This document shows, in pieces, positions 1-7,128 of a stretch of 8,996 nt of DNA. The position numbers and the translations under genes are program-made. Origin of the DNA: RGIG3528 sp045640725 (GTDB lineage Bacteria; Bacillota; Clostridia; Lachnospirales; Lachnospiraceae); contig JAZUFN010000227.1 of assembly GCA_045640725.1 (NCBI GenBank), positions 1 through 8,996 of the forward strand. Reading direction: 5' to 3'. The notes beneath the pieces are model-generated. The model saw nothing but the letters and a program-made list of their open reading frames with translations. It had not been told where the DNA came from and made no database searches. Each line of letters begins with the position of its first letter. The first letter of the stretch is position 1.

Positions 1-36
1 TAATTGACACACTTTTCCCTAAAAGTGTGTCAATTA
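1..36. repeat. Perfect palindrome of a REP-like element (left copy)
   Basis: Two 16-bp arms, TAATTGACACACTTTT (1-16) and AAAAGTGTGTCAATTA (21-36), are exact reverse complements around a CCCT loop. The right arm continues directly into AGATACGTCCCC, so the palindrome may extend upstream of base 1, beyond the window. It lies about 65 bp past the stop codon of the minus-strand transporter, so in RNA it could form a 3'-end hairpin. No T-tract is visible, so I do not call it an intrinsic terminator. The same family recurs at 8917-8996. Confidence 0.9.
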
Positions 37-87
37 GATACGTCCCCCTGTCACAAATGTGTCAAACAGATACGTCCCCTTGTCACA
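27..87 (+). repeat. Two tandem 29-nt REP-like units, core AGATACGTCCCC
   Basis: Unit 1 (27-55) and unit 2 (59-87) match at 26 of 29 positions and are separated by 3 nt (period 32). Both have the layout GTGTCAA-NN-AGATACGTCCCC-Y-TGTCACA. The differences are TT/AC in the spacer and C/T after the core. The first unit contributes the right arm of the palindrome at 1-36; the second stands alone next to the transporter stop codon. The core with its flanks aligns with the right-hand element at 16 of 19 positions, so this is a dispersed family, probably REP-type. No transposase of that system is in the window. Confidence 0.85.
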
Positions 88-103
88 CCTCTCACACCTC
101 TCA
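83..103. repeat. 9-bp tandem repeat running into the transporter stop codon
   Basis: TCACACCTC occurs at 83-91 and 92-100, and the first three bases (TCA) of a third copy at 101-103 are the reverse complement of the TGA stop of the transporter. The first copy overlaps the TGTCACA end of REP-like unit 2. This looks like slippage or insertion-junction sequence at the point where the repeat element meets the gene. Confidence 0.6.
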
Positions 104-1231
104 TAGTATGATGCTTTCCACGATGTAGAGTACCACAATGAAGAGTACATTGATGCCGGAAAATTGGAACATGTATTTGCCAACAGCACGGACGTCATTG
201 TGGTGCTTGAACTCGGTAAATGTGATCAAAGAGGCCAGGCTGGCGATGAGGGTGCCGCAGCCACCGATATTAACAGCAGGTAGAAGTGCCGCATAATTGT
301 CTGTAAAATGCGACAGCAATACAGCTGATGGAACATTACTTATAAATTGGCAGGACAGGATACCGAAAAGCAGAGTGTTTTTTGGCAGGAGCCAGGAGAA
401 AAAGTCGTTTACTGCAGGGATTCTGGCCAGATTGCCGGAAAAAACAAAGAAGGCACAGAAGGTAAGCAGCAAGGGATAATTGACCTCTTTAATTGCCTTT
501 CTGTCCAGAAAAAGCAGAGCAACAATCACTACCAAGGTTCCAACAATATGGTTAACCACTCTGAATACAATTAAAATACTAAAAATGAAAAGCAGTGTAT
601 AAACAGCTGTTCTTTTTTTGCGCAAGTGGAAATGGCTGTCTTTTTTTAGCTCCAAAGGAGTGTTTTTAACAAACAGGCAGCAAGCTACTATCATTATTGT
701 GGCCACAGCAAAAGGTGGAAACATAATGCTTACGAATTCCCAGGTAGGAATCTCATAGTAGGCATACAGGTAAAGATTCTGTGGATTGCCGAAGGGAGTC
801 AGCATACCTCCCAGATTGGCTGCAATGTTTTGCATGATGAAGGTATAGGCCATGGCCCTGTGATTGTCGGTCTTGTCCATAACCATAAAGCCCAGAGGCA
901 AAAAGGTCAGGAGCGCCATATCGTTGGCCAGCACCATAGAGCCTATAAAGGTGATGAAAACCAGGGCGATGGTGGCATTCCGCAGGGTATGAAATCTTAC
1001 GACTACGCCACGAGCCAGGATATCAAAGGTGTGAATGTGATTAAAAGCTGCCACAACTGCAAGTGTGCAGAAAAGTGTGGCTAAAGTTTTTAAATTAAAG
1101 TAGCCCGGATATTCTTTATCGGGGTGGACGAAAAAGCAGGTAATCACCATAGCTATAATGGCGACAAAAAGTACCGGCTGATTTTTTATAAATCTTTTTA
1201 TGTATCCCGGACGGGGACGTGGAAAGGCCAT
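101..1231 (-). CDS. SLC13/ArsB-type (IT superfamily) membrane transporter
   Basis: Polytopic inner-membrane protein of 376 aa, probably a sodium- or proton-coupled anion or carboxylate permease; the substrate cannot be read from sequence. It is hydrophobic throughout, with roughly ten membrane segments and almost no large soluble loops. It shows the two-fold pattern of the ion transporter superfamily: a polar re-entrant stretch ANDMALLTFLP (102-112) followed by GGMLTPFGNPQN (141-152), and in the second half SNVPSAVLLSHF (298-309) followed by NIGGCGTLIASLASL (321-335). The TPxGNPQN element is typical of SLC13/CitM/ArsB-like permeases. I start it at the ATG reading out of 1231. A purine-rich site GAAAGAAG (1239-1246) sits 7 nt before it, and the predicted promoter (1268-1295) lies between it and an upstream in-frame ATG at 1309. 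It is divergent from the mannosidase operon, and its stop touches the REP-like element. It is short for SLC13 proteins but looks intact. NhaD/ArsB-type ion transport is the alternative. Confidence 0.88.
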   Translation of the reverse strand: MAFPRPRPGYIKRFIKNQPVLFVAIIAMVITCFFVHPDKEYPGYFNLKTLATLFCTLAVVAAFNHIHTFDILARGVVVRFHTLRNATIALVFITFIGSMVLANDMALLTFLPLGFMVMDKTDNHRAMAYTFIMQNIAANLGGMLTPFGNPQNLYLYAYYEIPTWEFVSIMFPPFAVATIMIVACCLFVKNTPLELKKDSHFHLRKKRTAVYTLLFIFSILIVFRVVNHIVGTLVVIVALLFLDRKAIKEVNYPLLLTFCAFFVFSGNLARIPAVNDFFSWLLPKNTLLFGILSCQFISNVPSAVLLSHFTDNYAALLPAVNIGGCGTLIASLASLITFTEFKHHNDVRAVGKYMFQFSGINVLFIVVLYIVESIIL

Positions 1232-1267
1232 GATTTTTCTTCTTTCATATAAAATTAAACCAAAAGT

Positions 1268-1295
1268 ATTATATGCTTGAAGCGAAAATATGCAA
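1268..1295 (-). promoter_or_regulatory. Predicted sigma-A promoter of the transporter gene
   Basis: On the minus strand the -10 is a perfect TATAAT (plus-strand 1268-1273). A weak -35, TTGCAT (1290-1295), is separated from it by 16 bp. Transcription would begin near 1261, leaving a leader of about 30 nt to the ATG at 1231. The placement rules against the longer in-frame start at 1309. Confidence 0.6.
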
Positions 1296-1322
1296 GGGGG
1301 AAAAAACAAATTTAGGGCTATG

Positions 1323-1373
1323 TTTAGTTTTTTAATAAATATTTAGTTTCTTTAGCTTTGAAATAAACTAAAT
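1323..1373. promoter_or_regulatory. Candidate operator: three TTTAGTTT boxes in the divergent region
   Basis: TTTAGTTT occurs at 1323-1330 and 1342-1349, and inverted as AAACTAAA at 1365-1372. The last two extend to a perfect 9-bp inverted repeat (1341-1349 with 1365-1373, 15-bp spacer) that encloses the predicted -35 of the mannosidase promoter. Additional TTTAG cores lie at 1311, 1351 and 1386. The geometry suits a dimeric regulator that blocks or recruits polymerase. Because the region is very AT-rich, some of the recurrence could be chance. No regulator gene is in the window. Confidence 0.4.
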
Positions 1374-1386
1374 TTCATGATAATAT
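1358..1386 (+). promoter_or_regulatory. Predicted promoter of the mannosidase operon
   Basis: TTGAAA (1358-1363) and TAATAT (1381-1386) are separated by 17 bp. An overlapping GATAAT (1379-1384) at 15-bp spacing is an alternative -10. The start of transcription would be near 1393, giving a leader of about 40 nt. It lies inside the TTTAGTTT box cluster. Both hexamers are imperfect, and AT richness raises the false-positive risk. Confidence 0.45.
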
Positions 1387-1419
1387 TTAGCCACATTTGA
1401 TACCGATTTTAAAAAGCAT

Positions 1420-1424
1420 AGGAG
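1420..1424 (+). promoter_or_regulatory. Ribosome binding site deciding the mannosidase start
   Basis: AGGAG lies 8 nt before the ATG at 1433. An in-frame TTG at 1397, which would add 12 residues, has no comparable site and lies only about 4 nt from the predicted transcription start. The ATG is therefore preferred. Confidence 0.8.
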
Positions 1425-1432
1425 TATACACA

Positions 1433-3919
1433 ATGAAAAAACAGCTTTTAAACAATAATTGGCGCCTCACGGTACTGGGTTCCCAGGGATATGATATCAG
1501 GGAAAAGGATATAGAGACATCTGTTCCCGGCAGTGTTTACCACACACTTTTAAATAAGGGACTTATCCCGGATCCGTTTTACAGGGATAACGAGCTGGAT
1601 GCCTATGACCTTATGAAAAATGATTTTGAGTACAAACTGAGCTTTACACCTGAAAAGGGCCTGCTTAATTCCGACAAAATTTACCTGGAATTCAAAGGGA
1701 TTGATACTATGGCTCACGTATTTTTAAACGGAGATCTGCTTTTTGACGCCTGTAATATGCACAGGACCTGGGAGTATGATGTAACAGGCCTATTAAAAGA
1801 GGGAGAAAATGACCTTTTGGTACACATCGATTCTCCTATAAATTATATAAAAGAAGAACAGGAAAAATGTTACACCGGCGGCTCCGGTGATGCCACTGAA
1901 GGCTTCCCACACCTTAGAAAAGCCCACTGCATGTTTGGTTGGGACTGGGGTCCACGTCTGCCTGATGCCGGCATTTTCAGAGACGTTACTCTTATAGGGG
2001 TAGAGAAAGCCAGAATCACAGATGTGTTTATTTCCCAGCTTCATTCTGAAAATAAGGTAGAGCTTCTAATAGACACAGAAGAAGAGCTGGTAGTAGGAGA
2101 CATAAAGATAGATGCCTTCGGCGATGCCGTAAGTGAGCTGCAGACCCAGGTTATCTGTACTGTTACCGACCCTTTTGGAAAGGTAGTGTATGAGGGACCT
2201 GCAGAAGATGAGATAATTATTGACAATCCTTATCTCTGGTGGCCCAATGGCTATGGAAAACAGTATCTCTATACCGTAGAAGTGGCGCTGACCGACATAG
2301 CTACATCGGATACCCTGGATACAGTCAGCAAGCGTATCGGCCTTCGCACCATGTCCATGTCCAGAGAACATGATGAATGGGGCAGAGAATTTTGCCATAT
2401 AGTAAACGGTGTGAAAGTATTTGCCATGGGAGCTGACTACATCCCTGAGGATAACCTGCTGCCTCGTATTACCAGAGAACGTACGGAAAAACTCCTTAAA
2501 GATGCGGTATGGGCTCACCACAATTCCATCAGAGTGTGGGGTGGCGGCTATTATCCGGATGACTTCTTTTACGATATTTGTGATGAACTGGGCCTTATAG
2601 TATGGCAGGATTTTATGTTTGCCTGTGCGTCTTATGAGCTGGATGATGAATTCGAGGCCAATATTACCCAGGAAATCATTGATAATGTAAAACGTATCAG
2701 ACATCATGCATCCCTGGGGCTTTGGTGCGGCAATAATGAGATGGAGACTCAGACACTGGATGGCTGGTGGAAGCCTTCCACCAAGCAGAAAGCAGACTAT
2801 TTAAAAATATTTGATTACATCATTCCTAAGCTGGTAAAAGAATTGGATCCTGACAGCTTTTACTGGCCATCTTCCCCATCCAGAGGAGGCAATTTCGACT
2901 ATCCATGGGATGAAAATGACGGCGATGCCCACTACTGGGATGTATGGCATGGCAACAAACCTTTTACGGATTTCAGAAAGTATTACTACCGATATCTGTC
3001 AGAATTCGGTTTTCAGTCCTTCCCGGCATTAGCTACCATAGAAAGCTTCACTGAAGAAGAGGACAGAAATATTTTCTCCTATGTCATGGAGATGCATCAG
3101 AGAAACACTTCAGCCAACGGAAAAATAATGAACTACATGTCTGCCACCTACAGATATCCTAATTCTTTTGACAGTCTTATTTACGCATCCCAGCTTTTAC
3201 AGGCGGAAGCTATAAGATACGGAGTCGAGCATAACAGAAGACACAGAGGCCGCTGCATGGGTACCGTGGTATGGCAGTTGAATGATATCTGGCCGGTAGC
3301 TTCTTGGGCAGGAATAGATTCTTTTGGCAGAAGAAAAGCCCTTCATTACGCTGAGAAAAAAATGTTTGCTCCGGTACTGGTATCTGCAGAAGAAAATGGT
3401 GATATAAATCAGCGTCCCTATTGCATTTCTGAGGATAGAAAGGTAAAATATTCCTTTAGATTGAATGTGGCAAACGAGACCATGAGTCAGGTGTCCGATA
3501 CCCTTAGCTGGAGCATAAGGGATACCGAAGGGCAGGTGCTCTATGAGGGACATAAAGAGGTTACTGTCGAGCCTTTGTCTGTATGGTGGGATGAAGAAAT
3601 TGATATGACCGGTAAGATTGTTCCTACCAGGCATTATCTGACATATTCCTACGGTGAGAGCAGTGGTACCGTGTTGTTCGTAGCACCCAAGCATTTCTGC
3701 TTCCCGGAGCCTGGTATTACAGCTGAGATTCAGGGAGACTCTATTATAGTTAAGGCCGCTCGCTATGCCAGAAAAATCGAAATAATTGCAGATGATCCGG
3801 ACTGCAAGCTTTCAGACAATTTCTTCGACCTTAATGCAGGAGAGGAAAAGGTCATAAAGATAGAAGAAGGCAGGGTATCAGCTGTAGAGACAAGGAGCGT
3901 ATACTCAATAGGACGATGA
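1433..3919 (+). CDS. Glycoside hydrolase family 2 beta-mannosidase
   Basis: Retaining exo-beta-mannosidase (828 aa) that removes non-reducing terminal beta-D-mannose from manno-oligosaccharides or from the Man-beta-1,4-GlcNAc core of N-glycans. It has no signal peptide, so it should act in the cytosol on imported oligosaccharides. The whole GH2 layout is present: an N-terminal jelly-roll (about 1-195), an immunoglobulin-like domain (about 200-310), the TIM barrel (about 310-620) and C-terminal beta domains. Recognisable family stretches are RVWGGGYYPDDFFYD, LIVWQDFMFACASYE and GTVVWQLNDIWPVASW. The acid/base is Glu436 in LWCGNNE, and the nucleophile is Glu524 in SEFGFQS. YWDVWHG is also characteristic of beta-mannosidases rather than beta-galactosidases. 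It is the first gene of a plus-strand cluster and ends in ATGA, sharing 4 bp with the CotH-like gene. Length and motifs are normal. The exact substrate is not determinable here. Confidence 0.95.
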   Translation: MKKQLLNNNWRLTVLGSQGYDIREKDIETSVPGSVYHTLLNKGLIPDPFYRDNELDAYDLMKNDFEYKLSFTPEKGLLNSDKIYLEFKGIDTMAHVFLNGDLLFDACNMHRTWEYDVTGLLKEGENDLLVHIDSPINYIKEEQEKCYTGGSGDATEGFPHLRKAHCMFGWDWGPRLPDAGIFRDVTLIGVEKARITDVFISQLHSENKVELLIDTEEELVVGDIKIDAFGDAVSELQTQVICTVTDPFGKVVYEGPAEDEIIIDNPYLWWPNGYGKQYLYTVEVALTDIATSDTLDTVSKRIGLRTMSMSREHDEWGREFCHIVNGVKVFAMGADYIPEDNLLPRITRERTEKLLKDAVWAHHNSIRVWGGGYYPDDFFYDICDELGLIVWQDFMFACASYELDDEFEANITQEIIDNVKRIRHHASLGLWCGNNEMETQTLDGWWKPSTKQKADYLKIFDYIIPKLVKELDPDSFYWPSSPSRGGNFDYPWDENDGDAHYWDVWHGNKPFTDFRKYYYRYLSEFGFQSFPALATIESFTEEEDRNIFSYVMEMHQRNTSANGKIMNYMSATYRYPNSFDSLIYASQLLQAEAIRYGVEHNRRHRGRCMGTVVWQLNDIWPVASWAGIDSFGRRKALHYAEKKMFAPVLVSAEENGDINQRPYCISEDRKVKYSFRLNVANETMSQVSDTLSWSIRDTEGQVLYEGHKEVTVEPLSVWWDEEIDMTGKIVPTRHYLTYSYGESSGTVLFVAPKHFCFPEPGITAEIQGDSIIVKAARYARKIEIIADDPDCKLSDNFFDLNAGEEKVIKIEEGRVSAVETRSVYSIGR

Positions 3920-5307
3920 AAAGATTTACCCGATTGCTTTTATTGACAGGTATAACCTTTACATTGCTTTTTTCAAGCTGTGGCAAGGAAAAAAATAAAG
4001 AAGAAAAATGGGACTACATGGAAGGTGTTTACACCATTAATATCCGAGGGCAGGACAAGGATTTGACGAAGGGCCCCAACGGTATTTTCTATGGCGAAAA
4101 TTATAAGATTCGTGGAAAGGAAAGTGAGCGTCAGGTGACGGTTATGATATCTGATCCTGCCGGACAGAATCTTGTACGCCAGTTGTGTGGCATCAGAATA
4201 TACGGTGGCGCCTCCCGCGAAAGCTATCTTAAGTCTGTAAAGCTTTTTGCCAGAGAAGAATATGATGCAGAAAATAAGACCTTTGCTTATGACTTTTTCG
4301 GTACTAAAAAGCAGGATGGCAGCGGTGAAAACATTGATTCTTACAAGCGACTGGTAATCCGTAACTGCGGTAATGACTTTCAGTTTGCATGGATAAGAGA
4401 TGAGCTGGTACAGCGACTGGCTGCCAGGGCAGGCTTTATGGACACAGAGGCTGTAGCTCCTGCAGCCATGTACATTAATGGAGAGTACAGAGGCCTGTAC
4501 TGGCTCCATGAGAGCTATTGCGATTCTTATTTCAAGGCAAAATACGGCAAGAAGGATCACAAAGGAGAGTTCATTATCCTTGAAGGTTCAGAGACTGAAA
4601 AAAAGGTGGATGAGGACGAAGGACTGAATCAGGACGCCGCCAACGAGTTCAATGCATCTTACGCCTATCTGTCAGGGTTAGATATGACATCCGACAGCAA
4701 TTATAAAGATCTATGTGATTTTATGGATGTAGAGAACTATCTTCAGTATTATGCCATTAATATCCTGGTAAATAATAGAGACTGGCCATGGAACAACTAC
4801 AAGTGTTACAGGTATTATAAGGGCAAGGATGAACAGTACGAGGAAGGAGACGTTTTCGACGGGAAATGGAGATTCCTCCTGCACGATACAGACTATTCCA
4901 TGGGCCTGTATGATCAGAAGGAGACCCAGGCTTCTTATAACAATTTGAAAAGTATAATGAATCCTGGCAATACACATGGTGATTTTTCCAATTATTCGCC
5001 TCTTTTTACCGCTCTTATGAAGAGAGACGAATGCAGGCAGTATTTCATAGACTATATAAGACAGCTTATGAAGGGGGCTTTTTCCCGGGAAAATATGCTG
5101 AAAATGCTGGAAGTCATGAATGCAGGTCGGGCTGAAGCTATGGAAAAACACATTAAGTATATCGAAAGCCTGAGAAGACAGGGTAAGCCCGGAATGTGGG
5201 CAGGGGCTGAGCATCAGGAAGAGCAGATAAGTAAGATAACAAAATTTATCGGTGAGAGAGCCGATTATTTGGAAAAGTATCTTAAAAGTGAATTGGGAGC
5301 TGATTAA
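3916..5307 (+). CDS. CotH-family kinase-like lipoprotein
   Basis: Predicted extracytoplasmic lipoprotein (463 aa) of the CotH family, whose spore-coat members are atypical protein kinases. Residues 1-22 form a lipoprotein signal: KR, a hydrophobic run, then LLFSSC with Cys22 as the acylated residue; Phe at -3 is somewhat atypical. A charged linker follows. CotH signatures appear in order: GIRIYGGAS (92-100) with lysines 106 and 109 as candidate ATP-binding residues, RLVIRNCGND, MYINGEYRGLYWLHE, NNRDWPWNN with Asp289 as the catalytic-loop candidate, and HDTDYSMG with Asp324/Asp326 as candidate metal ligands. So the kinase core appears intact. Its ATG overlaps the mannosidase stop (ATGA). An AGGA is only 2 nt from the ATG and no well-spaced Shine-Dalgarno is seen, so translation probably depends on termination of the upstream gene. 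A spore-coat role is not implied: CotH domains are also found on surface and cellulosome-related proteins of gut Clostridia. The target is unknown. Confidence 0.85.
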   Translation: MKRFTRLLLLTGITFTLLFSSCGKEKNKEEKWDYMEGVYTINIRGQDKDLTKGPNGIFYGENYKIRGKESERQVTVMISDPAGQNLVRQLCGIRIYGGASRESYLKSVKLFAREEYDAENKTFAYDFFGTKKQDGSGENIDSYKRLVIRNCGNDFQFAWIRDELVQRLAARAGFMDTEAVAPAAMYINGEYRGLYWLHESYCDSYFKAKYGKKDHKGEFIILEGSETEKKVDEDEGLNQDAANEFNASYAYLSGLDMTSDSNYKDLCDFMDVENYLQYYAINILVNNRDWPWNNYKCYRYYKGKDEQYEEGDVFDGKWRFLLHDTDYSMGLYDQKETQASYNNLKSIMNPGNTHGDFSNYSPLFTALMKRDECRQYFIDYIRQLMKGAFSRENMLKMLEVMNAGRAEAMEKHIKYIESLRRQGKPGMWAGAEHQEEQISKITKFIGERADYLEKYLKSELGAD

Positions 5308-5331
5308 TTTAACATAAAGGAGAGACAGACA

Positions 5332-7029
5332 ATGAAAAAATTTTCAGAACTTGAGTACAAGAGACCTGACCTGGAGGAGTATACCAAGGCCATGAACGCA
5401 GGTCTGGACAGGGCTGAGGCAGCCGGCAGCTATGAGGAGGCAAGAGCAATCTTTTTTGAGTTGGAGGATTTATCCAACCGTGTAAATGATATGTTTACTA
5501 TTGCATCTATCAGAAACACCATGAACAAGGCAGATGAGTTTTACGATGCAGAAATGCAGTTTGTGGATTCAGAGACACCAAAGCTTATGCCACTTTTCAA
5601 GAGACAGAGTGAAGTTATGCTTAACAGCAAATTCAGAGCTGATTTCGAAAAGGAATTCGGTGAGATGATCACCATGCATGATTTAAAGACACTTCCTCTC
5701 AAAAATGAGGCCCTTATTCCCCTTCAGATTAAGGAAAATGAGCTGACCACAGAATACAGCAAAACAGCTGCTACATGTGTATGTGATTTCAGAGGAGAGA
5801 AATGCAATTTCTACGGACTTTTAAAGCACATGCAGTCCACAGACAGAGCTACCCGTAAGGAGGCTTTTGAGGCATGGGCAGGTCTTTATGAAAGTGTTTC
5901 AGAGAAGCTTGAAGACATATATGATCAGCTGGTACACAACCGTGCAGAGCAGGCCAAGATCCTGGGCTTTGATTTTTACGGTGATGTATGCTATCTGGAT
6001 AGCGGTCATTTTGATTATACCAAAGAGGATGTGGCAGCTTTCCGTAAGCAGGTAGTAGAGACTATCGTTCCTGCAGCTGCAGAGCTTTTTGAGGAGCAGA
6101 GAAAGAGACTTGGACTGGACGAGCTTTATTTCTACGATGAGGCTCTGGTTTTTGCAGACGGCAATGCCAATCCTATAGGTACCAAGGATGAGCTGGTAGC
6201 CAAGGCTCAGAAGATGTATTCAGAGCTTTCACCTGAGACCAAGGAGTTCTTTGATTTCATGGTTAAGTATGACCTTTTTGATCTGGAGACCAGACCTAAT
6301 AAGCATCTGGGTGGCTACATGACCATTCTGAATGGTGAAAAAGCACCTTTCATTTTCAGTAATTTCAATGGCACTTCTGCAGACGTTGACGTACTTACAC
6401 ATGAGGCAGGACATGCTTTCCAGGGCTATACCGGCAGCAGATGCATTCCGGTTTCATCCCTGTCCATGTCCACATCAGACATTGATGAAATTCATTCCAT
6501 GACCATGGAGATGCTTACCTACCCATGGATGGACCTTTTCTTCGGTGACAAGGTAGACAAGTACAGATACCTGCATCTGACAGATACTATTAAGGTTATT
6601 CCTTACCTTTGCGCGGTTGACGAATACCAGCACAGAGTATATGAAAAGCCTGAGATGACTTCCATGGAGCGCCGTGCAGTATGGAAGCATATTGAAGAAG
6701 TTTATTTGCCTTGGAGAAAGTATGACGGTAATGCCTTCATGGAGACAGGTGCTTTCTGGATGCAGAAGCAGCATATTTTCCTCTATCCTTTCTACTATGT
6801 AGACTACGCTTTGGCACAGGTTTCCGCATATCAGCTCTTCAATAAGTATAATGAGGACAAAAAAGAGGGCTGGGAAGCATATCTTACTCTCTGCAAGAAC
6901 GGTGGCACCATGAGCTATCTGAAGCTCCTGGAGGCTTCCGGTATTAAGAGCCCATTTGCAGAAGGTACTGTTAAGGAAGCCCTGGATGGTATTTTGAAGA
7001 TTGTTGACCAGTTCAGAAAAGCCTTATAA
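5332..7029 (+). CDS. M3 family oligoendopeptidase
   Basis: Zinc metallopeptidase of 565 aa that cleaves short peptides in the cytosol; there is no signal peptide or membrane segment. The zinc site is HEAGH (357-361, His357, Glu358, His361). The third ligand is Glu386 in DEIHSMTMEML, exactly 25 residues after His361, the same spacing as in thimet oligopeptidase. A second family block with probable substrate-binding residues is H481 followed by YPFYYVDYALAQ (485-496). The N-terminal 200 residues are helical and charged, as in the family. The length fits the group annotated as M3 oligoendopeptidases outside classical PepF, so I give no symbol. The start is secure: AAAGGAG (5316-5322) sits 9 nt before ATG. 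The gene begins 24 bp after the CotH stop with no terminator between, so co-transcription is likely. Codon use looks more strongly biased than in the upstream two genes, suggesting good expression. Confidence 0.93.
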   Translation: MKKFSELEYKRPDLEEYTKAMNAGLDRAEAAGSYEEARAIFFELEDLSNRVNDMFTIASIRNTMNKADEFYDAEMQFVDSETPKLMPLFKRQSEVMLNSKFRADFEKEFGEMITMHDLKTLPLKNEALIPLQIKENELTTEYSKTAATCVCDFRGEKCNFYGLLKHMQSTDRATRKEAFEAWAGLYESVSEKLEDIYDQLVHNRAEQAKILGFDFYGDVCYLDSGHFDYTKEDVAAFRKQVVETIVPAAAELFEEQRKRLGLDELYFYDEALVFADGNANPIGTKDELVAKAQKMYSELSPETKEFFDFMVKYDLFDLETRPNKHLGGYMTILNGEKAPFIFSNFNGTSADVDVLTHEAGHAFQGYTGSRCIPVSSLSMSTSDIDEIHSMTMEMLTYPWMDLFFGDKVDKYRYLHLTDTIKVIPYLCAVDEYQHRVYEKPEMTSMERRAVWKHIEEVYLPWRKYDGNAFMETGAFWMQKQHIFLYPFYYVDYALAQVSAYQLFNKYNEDKKEGWEAYLTLCKNGGTMSYLKLLEASGIKSPFAEGTVKEALDGILKIVDQFRKAL

Positions 7030-7036
7030 AATTATA

Positions 7037-7065
7037 TTGTTTTTTTCTGTGAAAAAAACTATAAT
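7037..7065 (+). promoter_or_regulatory. Predicted sigma-A promoter of serS
   Basis: TTGTTT (7037-7042) and a perfect TATAAT (7060-7065) are separated by exactly 17 bp. Transcription would begin near 7072, giving a leader of about 57 nt. The promoter lies in an AT dyad: ATTATA (7031-7036) pairs with TATAAT (7060-7065), and T7040-7046 with A7052-7058. The leader contains only a small hairpin (GTAGG-TTTTG-CCTGC, 7091-7105) and is too short for a T-box. Confidence 0.65.
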
Positions 7066-7128
7066 ACCAACTTAAGAAATAAAATAAAAAGTAGGTTTTG
7101 CCTGCGATAGAAAGGTAATAAGGATAAA

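Noticed and set aside
27..87. CRISPR-like array
   Set aside because: Only two units are present with a 3-nt spacer and the units are partly palindromic; there are no unique spacers of 30 nt or so and no cas genes.
830..1084. Plus-strand open frame opposite the transporter
   Set aside because: It is antisense to the conserved membrane protein, with low-complexity polar translation and no ribosome site or family resemblance.
1232..1309. A longer start for the transporter (in-frame ATG reading out of 1309, adding 26 residues)
   Set aside because: It would lie upstream of the predicted promoter at 1268-1295, has no convincing ribosome site, and the added residues do not resemble the family N-terminus.
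1397..1432. TTG start for the mannosidase adding 12 residues
   Set aside because: The ATG at 1433 has AGGAG at 8-nt spacing and begins with the typical MKKQLLNNNW; the TTG has no ribosome site and nearly coincides with the predicted transcription start.
2066..2707. Minus-strand open frame inside the mannosidase gene
   Set aside because: It is entirely antisense to a well-conserved GH2 coding region, has no recognisable protein features, and is a composition shadow. The same applies to 3197-3694, 3973-4560, 4711-5214 and 7378-7974.
7031..7065. Inverted repeat after the peptidase as an intrinsic terminator
   Set aside because: The stem is almost only A-T pairs with a bulge, and no T-tract follows the right arm. 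The region is better explained as the serS promoter, though weak termination cannot be excluded.
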